DNA of 15,464 bases from Lobulomyces angularis. Its lineage: Eukaryota > Chytridiomycota > Chytridiomycetes > Lobulomycetales > Lobulomycetaceae. The stretch is taken from assembly GCA_027604685.1 (NCBI GenBank), contig JADHYX010000478.1:1-15464 (forward strand), written 5' to 3'. The notes under the pieces were generated by a model. That model searched no databases and was not told the DNA's origin. It saw only the letters and a list, made by a program, of their open reading frames with translations. How positions within the stretch are numbered: the stretch's first letter is position 1; each line of letters opens with the position of its first letter. This document shows, in pieces, positions 1 through 7,386 of this stretch. The translations under genes and the position numbers were made by a program.

Positions 1-71
1 TACAAAAAAAAAAAAAAAAAAAAAAAATTTAATATTAAGTATTATTTTTTAAAAAAAAAAAATTGTTTTAC

Positions 72-171
72 CATAACTTCCTTTATCATCTTTTGCTTTA
101 TCTTTGGGAGGTACTTGTTTCCAAAGTAAATATTGATTCTTGGCTCCCCAATCTAATAAAAAATGAACCAT
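72..171 (-). CDS. 5' exon of an unrecognised protein, cut by the window edge
   Basis: A minus-strand ATG at 171 with A at -3 opens a 33-codon reading frame beginning MVHFLLDWGAKNQYLLWKQV and ending in a Lys/Asp-rich stretch. It ends one base into the next codon at position 72, followed by the donor gtaaaa. The presumed intron is a poly-T-rich stretch that runs off the left edge without reaching an AG, so the remainder lies outside the window. The composition (Trp, charged residues, 40% GC against about 15% in the flanks) supports real coding. I do not recognise the family. The hydrophobic start could hint at a small membrane or mitochondrial protein, but that is a guess. Confidence 0.5.
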
Positions 172-474
172 TTTTTAAAGTTAATAAAATATTTATTTAT
201 TTTTTTTATTCATATTTATATGGATAAAAAAAATAATTTTTTTTCTGAAGTAAAACATCAATAAAATTTTTGTTTTTTTTATTATTTAAAAAAAAAAAAA
301 AAAACACCAAATGTAACCTGGATGATTTATGTTTGTTGAACCATTAAGTGGTATATAATTTTCGGAATTTGTTATATTGATTAAAAGTATGCATATAATT
401 TTTATTAAGCTTCTCATCAAGTTCGAATTTTAACAAAAAAATTTTTTTCGTGTTTTTTTATTTTTTTTTTATAG

Positions 475-581
475 AATTACCACTATCAATCTGCCAAACA
501 CCTTACACATCTACACATCCAACACAGATAGAATTATATTGATGTTTCTACATTATTAACCTGGCGAGAAATTAGTTTAAC
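475..581 (+). ncRNA. Possible non-coding plus-strand exon
   Basis: The block follows a long pyrimidine tract ending in ttatag and ends at a consensus donor, gtaagt (582-587). It is markedly richer in G and C than its surroundings. All three plus frames carry stops, so it would be a UTR or non-coding exon. No partner exon or known RNA family was recognised, and both neighbouring genes are on the other strand. The match to splice signals could be chance in T-rich DNA. Confidence 0.25.
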
Positions 582-709
582 GTAAGTATAATTTTTTAAA
601 TAAAAATTTTTAAAAATAAAAAAAAAAAATTGAACAATTTATAAAAAAAAAAAAAAAAAAAATTAAACAAAACATTATAAGATATTAATTATTAAAAAGA
701 AAATTTTCC

Positions 710-715
710 TTTATT
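710..715 (-). terminator. Poly(A) signal of the Barentsz-like gene
   Basis: The minus strand reads AATAAA about 40 nt downstream of the TGA stop at 755-757, a normal spacing for a eukaryotic polyadenylation signal. Confidence 0.5.
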
Positions 716-754
716 CAAAGCCAAAATGTTGTCGCCAGTAAAATAACCACCACA

Positions 755-3235
755 TCAGTTATTTAGCTCGATTGCAGAAGCTGGTCCACTAGCAACTTCT
801 CCATATACTGGTATCTCAACTTTAACTGGACTCTCACTTCTACTCCTACTTCTATTTCCACTGCCAATTTTAACTTCTTTTTGATCATCAGGTGACCTAA
901 TCACGATTTCTTTTCTAGTTGGCCTGTTTAAATCAACATTAATTAAAGGTGGAACAACAATATTAGAGCTAATTTGATTTAGCTGTTGTTGTTGCTTTTG
1001 TTGCATCAAAATTGAACTAGTTATGGGGGCTTGATAAGGAGGTGGATAATATGTAGTTGTAGAAGGTGGCGGAGGGGTTGAATAATATACCGTTCCTTCA
1101 TCTGGTTGTGAATAATATACTTGGCCTCCATTAGCAATCCCTTGTATTGGGTATGGGGATTGCTGATATTGAGTTTCTGGAATATAATATTGAGGATATT
1201 GATACCTAACGAATTGTTAGAAAAAATTGGTAATTTAAATGTGTTACATGTAATTCTGATATCCAGCATCCGCAGGAATCATTAAACCATTTTCTGTCAC
1301 TAAGACAAATTGACCGTTCATTATAGGCTGCAAGGACACATTAGGCTGTGGGGTAAATTCTAAGTGAGATTGGAATGGCTGATTAACTAGAAATATAAGT
1401 TCATGCTATTTAAATAAAAAAAAAACCTTTCACTTCTTGGTAGTCATTTTTTCCAAGGTAAGATCTACTCCCACCCCTTCCTCTATAATTTCCACCGCCC
1501 CTGTTTGGTGCTTGATGCAAATGTTGATTCGATGGAGTATTATTATATTGTTGTGCTTCAAAGGGTGGGTTTCGTTTATCAGTGTTAGAATAGTAATTGT
1601 TGCTATGATTTTGAGAAACATTGAGCTGAGAGTTGTTTGCATTATTATAATTAACGTTTTGTTTTAAATTCTCATGTTTTATAGGAGAATGATTTCTTTT
1701 TTGATGGTGTAGAGATTTTTGCTGAAACTGAGGTGCTAACGCATTTAACTTTTCACTAGATTTTTCATTAAATTTACCGTTATTAGAGTCCTCTTGGAAG
1801 TATGACGTTGAACGCTTGTTTGTTAATTCCTTGGTAATTTGAGAATCATTAAAATTTGAAAGACCGGTGTTGGTTTCTGTACTAAGATGGCTATCCTTGT
1901 AAGAATTCTTAAAATTATTTAACTTTGTATCTTTTCTTCGATTGTCATTATTTCCATAATTATAACACTGATCACTTGGTAAATCACTCCATTCATCTTT
2001 GACATCCCACTCATTATGGGTATTCCATTCCTTCTCTTCTACTTTTTCAGGCTTCACCTCTTTTTTATCTTCCCATTCTTTAGATTTACTGTTCCCCCAT
2101 TCATTTTCGGTGTCCAGCTCATTTTTATTTCCCCATTCATTTTCGTTGTCCCACTCATTTTTATTTCCCCATTCATTTTCGTTATCCCATTCGTTTTTGT
2201 TGTTTTTATTATTCTTATCCTTTTTTTGATTTTTGTCACTCAATCCATGTTCATTATCCCATCCTTTTTTTTCATTCCATTCGTTTTTTAGTTTTGAACT
2301 TTTCTGGAGGCGGTCATTTTTTTTATAGTCTGAATTTGAGTCTTTGTTGGAAAAGTTATTATCTTGCTTTTTATTGAAACCAATTTTGGTCTTCTCTTTA
2401 AAATCTTTAGATAAACTATTCTCTCCAAAACTAGCTTGTGAGCCTTTTTTTTTTATAGTAACTGAAAATTCATTTACTTTAAATGAAGTAATTGTTTCAT
2501 TGGGTTCCTATATTAAGATTATAATAATTATTATTTACCACTGTTTCAAAAAAAACAAATATATACCACTGAATCTGAGGTGAAGGAGCTCGCAGATTTA
2601 CGATTTTCCAATTTTTTTTTAGGATTTTTTAATTCGGTATTTTTATCGTTTTCCCATAAGTACCCAGATTTTGAAGCGCCTCTATTGCTGCTACTTCCAC
2701 CTCTACCTGAGCCACGACCCCCTCTTAGACTTCTACGAATTGAGATAATTTTAAAATTTAATAAAAAATAAAAATACTTTTCATACTGATTTCTAGATTG
2801 AAAATTAGATCGGCTTTCTGAATTTCCTCTACCTCTACCTCTTCCTCTTCCTCTTTGAGACTCGTCGCTTTTGAATCTAGTATCATGGCCCCAATAATTT
2901 CCAGTCCTAAGTTAAGTTAGAAAAATATGTTAAACTAAGGCAAGAATAAACTTTATAGATATAGAAAAAATTAAAGAACAATTCTAAACATACCTTGTGT
3001 TAGATTCTGGATCCTGCTGACTTTCAAGTTTTTTTTTATTATCGAAAAATTCTTTTATTGGATTAAAGTCTGGATCCTTCTCACTTGTTTTAACATCGTC
3101 ATTTAAATCATTGGTCTTACCATTCTCCAATTCCTCTTCGTCCTCAGAATGTAAAGAATCGTCATTTTCCTCATCAGAGGAATGTAAATTATCCAGTTTT
3201 ATTAAAGCTCGGGGATCGTCTTCGTAATCGCTCAT
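755..3235 (-). CDS. Barentsz/CASC3 (MLN51)-like exon junction complex protein
   Basis: Six exons (3235-2994, 2906-2787, 2732-2567, 2507-1427, 1386-1248, 1205-755) join in frame to 732 residues. The acidic N-terminus is followed by GNYWGHDTRF (residues 83-92), matching the HD-x-R core with which Barentsz/CASC3 proteins bind eIF4AIII. W147 in GYLWENDK resembles the second conserved Trp motif of that domain. An RG-rich insertion (RGRGRGRGRG at 99-108 and an RGG stretch at 124-133) separates the two. Residues 281-315 hold a 12-residue tandem repeat rich in NEW/EWGN. Another RGG patch lies near residue 525, then a Tyr/Pro/Gln-rich tail and a short RS stretch (701-706). Expected role: core or peripheral EJC factor, acting in mRNA localisation, translation and decay. 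Family assignment rests on short motifs, so it is likely but not certain; a generic RGG RNA-binding protein is the alternative. Confidence 0.6.
2091..2195 (-). repeat. 36-bp coding minisatellite, about three copies
   Basis: Within exon 4 of the Barentsz-like gene, three consecutive 12-codon units encode NEWDNENEWGNK, the same again, and NELDTENEWGNS (last residue just outside). The first two are identical in protein. The array lies in a wider region with single copies of EW motifs on both sides (for example KEWED, KEWNTH, DEWSD, GWDNE). Confidence 0.85.
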
Positions 3236-3427
3236 TTATTTATAGATATTTGTTGAAAATTGAAAATGAAACTAATATAAAATAAATATATCCCTTAAAA
3301 AAAAAGATCAATAAACAATTTTACAATAATTTTTTTTTTTTTTACTGTGTTACAGTAAAAAACAAAAAAATTTTGATAAGTTTTTCTTATAACAGCTATC
3401 TTCAGCTAGTTTATTAACAAAAATAAA

Positions 3428-3433
3428 TTTATT
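3428..3433 (-). terminator. Poly(A) signal of the SPAG8-like gene
   Basis: The minus strand reads AATAAA about 95 nt past the TAG stop at 3528-3530. The stretch between 3236 and 3527 otherwise holds only the promoter of the Barentsz-like gene and A/T tracts. Confidence 0.4.
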
Positions 3434-3527
3434 CTTTCGAAATAATTAATTTAATTCCTACACATTTTTCTAAAATAGAAACAAGGTTGCTAAATACCAG
3501 GTTCGATATATGATATTAAATGCTATA

Positions 3528-4216
3528 CTATTTATGAGATGTTTTTTTATTTTCTTCAATAGGAGTTGAGAATGTAGTATCTTTTTTGAATGTTAAACTA
3601 GGTACCTTTACTGTACCATCAAATTCCAAATTATATTTTTCTCCAAATTTTCCGTTTTCACTCCAAAATGTGATGGGGACTTTATATTTTTCTAAATCAT
3701 CTTCACTTGGTGGAACAGAACCTATAAAATTATTCTAATTATTATCTATATTTTGAAAAAAAAAAAATTATACCTAAATCTTTTATTTCTCCGTAGATAT
3801 CGCTATGGGCAAAATCTTGATGATTAGTAGAAATCCAATCTTTCGCGGTTCTATTTTCAACTTTCTCCTCCATATCTTTTACAGCCCTCATTAGCAATTC
3901 AGTTTCGAATTGTAGTCGCTTTTTTCCAATGGTTATCTTATGAATTTCGTCATCCTTTTTAGTATATGACTCTTGGGATGTAGTTTTCATTGGAAACGCC
4001 TTTCCTTCTGATAGAATCCCCTAGATAAGTATATATAAATGATTGTAATCTATTACAAAAATGAAATTTTACTTTATGGGCACGCTTTAAATAGTTTTTT
4101 TCCCTATCTTCAAAATGAAGAGAAGGATCGATGGCTCTCTCTTCAACCCAGTTTTCCAACAGTGTAGCTCCGTTGCCATGATGGCGATTCCAATCAGTTC
4201 CGTTTTTAATTATCAT
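3528..4216 (-). CDS. SPAG8-like flagellar doublet-microtubule inner protein
   Basis: Three exons (4216-4073, 4020-3774, 3721-3528) join in frame to 194 residues. I chose the ATG at 4216 (MIIKNGTDWNRHH). The motif order matches what is known of the C-terminal part of animal SPAG8: an N-terminal LLENWVEERAID like the family's NW-x-EERA, then SQESYTKKD, then a His/Asp segment (NHQDFAHSDIYGE), then ITFW and a closing TFKKDTTFSTP (the animal protein has ETFW and a Phe-Ser-Thr-Pro ending). SPAG8 is known as a protein lining the inside of axonemal doublet microtubules in cilia and sperm. The protein is short, lacks the long N-terminal repeats of mammalian SPAG8, and has no membrane segment. It faces the bZIP gene across a divergent promoter. 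The assignment rests on motif recall and is good but unverified. Confidence 0.6.
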
Positions 4217-4294
4217 TACCACAACTTATTAAAATTTTTGGATTTGTGAATTTTAAAAAAAATATTTTTTTTGACACTTTTTTCTTTTTCAGAT

Positions 4295-4302
4295 TTACGT
4301 AA
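4295..4302. promoter_or_regulatory. TTACGTAA palindrome, candidate bZIP-binding site
   Basis: A perfect 8-bp palindrome with the ACGT core bound by many bZIP dimers of the ATF/CREB and C/EBP type. It lies 79 bp upstream of the SPAG8-like start codon and 514 bp upstream of the bZIP start codon. Sequence alone cannot show that it is used. Confidence 0.35.
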
Positions 4303-4641
4303 AATCATTGAAAAAGAAAAGAAAATTTTTTTTTTTTTGATTCAGTAAAGGCAACTGCTTTTTCTTATTTATTGAAAATGAAAAGCAGATAAGTTGAGAT
4401 TCAAATTTCATAGTCACAATTAAACAAAAAAATAAATTTGATAGTTATCAAATTATTTGATTTTGAAAAAGTTAAATAGACCGTAATTTCTTTCTAAGTT
4501 ATTGTATTTCTTAGAGAAATTTAAATGTAAATAAACTTTAATTTTTGAATGCAGAAAAACTAAAATTTGATTTGAGTTGGTAAAAAAGGAAAACCGTTGT
4601 TTCAATACAATTCATAATATTGTTTTAAAATTTTTGAGCTG

Positions 4642-4677
4642 TAATGACTAGATTTGCGTAATAACTAGATTTGAGCG
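4642..4677 (+). repeat. 17-19 bp tandem duplication
   Basis: TAATGACTAGATTTGCG is followed at once by TAATAACTAGATTTGAGCG, two near-identical copies in the promoter region of the bZIP gene. It could be slippage or a paired binding site. Confidence 0.6.
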
Positions 4678-4815
4678 AATTTGTTTACTAACGAAAATTT
4701 CATATTGTCTAAGTTTTAAGAAAGAATTAGCAGATTAAAAAAGGCCAAAGAAATGTGAGCCTCATTTTCTACAAAAAAAAAAAAAATTTACATCTCTTAC
4801 ATTTAAATTTTACAA

Positions 4816-5570
4816 ATGATGAAAAATTTAGAAATTCTAAAAAAAGGTAGTGTCTGAATTAAATGTTTTTTTAAACCTCATATAATTCACTAAAATAACT
4901 TTATATTTATTTTCAATTGTTTCAATTTATAAGTTTATAATTATAATTTTTTTTTTGTTGATTTATTTAACTAATACTGGCTTTTTTTTTTTGTTTCTTT
5001 TAATAGAGGAAGAAATTTCGCCTCCAAAATTTGAAGATGAAACTCCTCGCAGATTTTTAGCCAGTTGTTCAAGTTTAATGACGGAAACTAATCCTTTTGA
5101 GATGAGTTTAAGTTTACCACCTATTACCAATTTACCACCGCAGGCTGACTTTAAGGATTTTAATGTAAATAATGAAAATAGTGAACCAAACGATTTCCCT
5201 CAAAAAGTTGTTTTCTCTCAAAAATCAGAAGTACCTACTGATATCATTAACACCAACAACATGACAGATGCAGAAAAAAGAAAAGCTACACTAGAAAATA
5301 ATCGGAAAGGTTTGCCTATTTTCACATTAAAATCTGATTGCATTTCATTTTTCAGCTGCATCTAGGTGTCGACAAAAGAGGAAAGAAAAAATTTTGAGTA
5401 TGCAAGAAGGAATTGTAACACTTTCCAAGGATAATGTACAGTTAGAAGAGTTATCTAAAAATTTGAAGTTGGAAATTCAAGAGTTGAAAATTTTACTCTT
5501 GGAAAACAAAAACTGTCAAGTAGCATTAAAAATGGGAATGGACATAAAAAAAATTGAAGCAATTGTTTAA
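4816..5570 (+). CDS. ATF2/Atf1-class bZIP transcription factor
   Basis: Three exons (4816-4846, 5007-5309, 5356-5570) join to 182 residues. The basic region NNRKAASRCRQKRK (108-121) has the N-x7-R signature (N109, R117) and is nearly that of ATF2. The zipper heptads fall at M127, L134, L141, L148 and L155, followed by LLLENKNC, like the LLL-x-x-K-x-C ending of ATF2 zippers. Near the N-terminus TPRRFLASC (23-31) and NPFEMSL (39-45) resemble the ATF2 activation segment phosphorylated by stress MAP kinases, and the NPFE block seen in fungal Atf1 relatives. Expected role: nuclear, sequence-specific dimer binding CRE-like sites in stress responses. The C-terminal two exons are firm. Exon 1 (MMKNLEILKK) is inferred from phase and the donor gtagtg, after which a 160-nt intron ends in ttaatag. 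Confidence 0.85.
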
Positions 5571-5669
5571 GGAGAACTTTTTAATTTTTAAAAATTTTTT
5601 TGCTAATTTTATTGTTAATTTTGTTGTTTTTTACTTTTTTTTAAAGTTGAGGTATTTATTCATTGTACA

Positions 5670-5675
5670 AATAAA
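5670..5675 (+). terminator. Poly(A) signal of the bZIP gene
   Basis: AATAAA about 100 nt after the TAA stop at 5568-5570. A small hairpin (GAATCT at 5707-5712 with AGATTC at 5722-5727) follows. Confidence 0.45.
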
Positions 5676-5747
5676 AATCATATATGCTGCTGCTTGAAGT
5701 TTAGAAGAATCTATTTTAAAAAGATTCAGTGTATATATTTATACAAT

Positions 5748-5753
5748 TTTATT
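5748..5753 (-). terminator. Poly(A) signal of mdm10
   Basis: The minus strand reads AATAAA about 75 nt past the mdm10 stop. It lies beyond the facing bZIP signal at 5670-5675, so the transcripts of the two genes probably do not overlap much. Confidence 0.4.
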
Positions 5754-5820
5754 GTCATTGAATTAAAGTTTTTATCGTAAACCAAAAAAGGAAACTAATA
5801 AATAATCAAATATTTGGAAA

Positions 5821-5848
5821 ATTGAGTTTAGCTAATACTAAACTCAAT
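5821..5848. repeat. Perfect 11-bp inverted repeat over the mdm10 stop codon
   Basis: ATTGAGTTTAG at 5821-5831 and CTAAACTCAAT at 5838-5848 are exact reverse complements with a 6-nt loop. The TAA stop of mdm10 (5828-5830, minus strand) lies inside one arm, and the last six codons of the gene form most of the rest. Confidence 0.85.
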
Positions 5849-7340
5849 ACCTATGGACCTACGAGGCACTTTGCCAAAATCAGTTTGCAAACCCACACTG
5901 AATAAACATCTTTTATAGACACCTTCCAATTTTAGAGCCAATCCCTTTTAAAACAAAAATTAGTTTTAATGCAGTATTAAAATGAAATTTCATAAACACT
6001 TTGTCATTATTCGTTAAAAGTCTTCCTTAAATTAAGAATTTTGATAACTATAAACTTAAAAATCACCTCATTTAAACTACATCTTGCTTTTAAAAGCTGT
6101 TTTTTATCTTCTGTTCCGAATTCTAAACCGATTCCCAAGTCACTTTCATAGCTATAGGCATTAAAATCATATTTTGTACTCATTATGAGATTTTTTTTTA
6201 AACTTGTGGTAAAAGCTGAGCTGAAGTGTCCCATCATGGGATTTAGTATCAGTGCGACGGTTGATGTTATGTTTTTTTCATATATTTGTTTATATCGCGC
6301 TCCAACTGACACTTAATTTACCGTTAACGTAATGAAGTTTTTTAGGAAGAACTTACAGCCTCCACTGTTTTCCTTTCCAGTGTAGTATAATTCACATCCA
6401 GTTGACCAATTGTTTGATATGTTATACAAGGAGTTCACTCCAAACACGTGGTTATCTGTTGTGTATAGTGTTTCAATACAGTAGTTTGGCTTATGGTGAA
6501 TAAGTTGTGCATTAATCTACATTATATTTTTTTTAAATTTAAAACACTTTTTTTAAGTAAAAGCAAAATTAGTTTTACATGAGCAATATCAGACTTCCAA
6601 TGACTAATTCCACTTAATATCATCATTGTGTTAAAATCAATTCTTTTAGTAAAAAGAGATTCTAATCTTAAATCTTCAAAAAGCCTTGCATAGATCAAAT
6701 AATCTTGGTAAATTTTTTTTGGGCTCCTTTTTTTGTTGACTAATTCCTTAATCTTCAAATCTTCATGGGCATACTTTCCATTCGTGAAATTAGTGCTTAT
6801 GGAATCATCCTTTTGTTTTGTGTTTATACCACTTTTATGCGCATTTATGCCAAATGTCTTATTGAAGCCTTCTAAAGCAAAATTGTCGTAGACTTTACTA
6901 TTTTCCAGTTCATTTTTAACTAGTGACAAATTGAAACCTCTCTCATTACTTTCTGATAAAAAATTATTCAAGATTTCTTCTTCTTCTATTTGATTAAAAT
7001 CTAACAGATTATCACCAGACCAGATATCTAACCTTTTTTTTGTTAAATTTGGTAAGTATAAATTTAAAGAAGTCGCAAGTAAGCCAAAGCTTTTAGATGT
7101 AGGCAATCCTAAGGTATAACATGATTTCAAGTTTGGAGAAATGGATTTCCCAATAGTAAAATCTAATGAGTTGTTTGGACTTCTAAAGTTCAAAATTGCT
7201 TTTAGGATGAAATTAAATAAAAAAAAAATCAAGATATTCTTACAGTTGGAATCTTGGTTTAAGTTTGAAAAGTAGTTTCGCTGATCCCAGTTGCTAAGTT
7301 TATAATATCTATATAAACAGTATTCCATGAAATCGAGCAT
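5828..7340 (-). CDS. mdm10: Mdm10, mitochondrial outer-membrane beta-barrel of ERMES and SAM
   Basis: Five exons (7340-7244, 7198-6579, 6516-6357, 6311-6067, 5944-5828) join to 412 residues; yeast Mdm10 is somewhat longer. The N-terminus MLDFMEYCLYRYYKLSNWD and the following SPNLKSCYTLG (a family hallmark) match Mdm10, as does the SGGLSVGARYK block at the junction of exons 3 and 4. The protein ends in SIGIEFSIS, the pattern of a C-terminal beta-signal (polar-x-Gly-x-x-hydrophobic-x-hydrophobic) read by the SAM complex. A charged insertion of roughly 90 residues in exon 2 (rich in Glu, Asn, Lys) is likely a loop. Known role: tethering mitochondria to the ER for lipid transfer with Mmm1, Mdm12 and Mdm34, and helping assemble Tom40 through SAM. 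It is divergent from XPD with 46 bp between start codons, and convergent with the bZIP gene. Confidence 0.88.
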
Positions 7341-7386
7341 TTAATTTAAACCACAAAACTTTGCAAAAAAAAATTTAATACAGATA
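7341..7386. promoter_or_regulatory. 46-bp bidirectional promoter between mdm10 and XPD
   Basis: Only 46 bp separates the minus-strand ATG of mdm10 (7340-7338) from the plus-strand ATG of XPD (7387-7389). Both 5' UTRs and core promoters must fit here or overlap the facing coding sequence. It contains TTTGCAAAA and A-tracts but no clear TATA box. Confidence 0.6.

Larger units (their letters stand above)
172..754. other. Intergenic gap with A/T tracts and one exon-like block
   Basis: This 583-bp gap lies between the start of the left partial gene and the stop of the Barentsz-like gene, both on the minus strand. Most of it is A/T homopolymer. Two GC-richer blocks stand out: about 304-360, and 475-581, the second being bounded by plus-strand splice signals and described separately. 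No open frame longer than about 27 codons is supported. Confidence 0.6.
4217..4815. other. Divergent promoter region between the SPAG8-like and bZIP genes
   Basis: About 600 bp of AT-rich DNA without a supportable gene. It holds a TTACGTAA palindrome (4295-4302), an imperfect hairpin with 8-bp CTGCTTTT/AAAAGCAG arms (about 4355-4388), and a direct duplication with core ACTAGATTTG (4642-4677). These are listed separately where they may matter. Confidence 0.6.

Noticed and set aside
1437..2291. Plus-strand open frames rich in Phe, Ser and Ile opposite the Barentsz-like gene
   Set aside because: They are complements of the Asn/Glu/Lys-rich exon 4; the minus frame is longer, continues across introns and has family motifs.
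3498..3515. GGTTCGAT resembling a tRNA T-loop
   Set aside because: The flanking bases do not pair into a T-stem and no acceptor, D or anticodon arms are present.
5299..5365. Read-through C-terminus of the bZIP frame (GLPIFTLKSDCISFFSCI)
   Set aside because: This is intron sequence; removing 5310-5355 restores the intact basic region and zipper.
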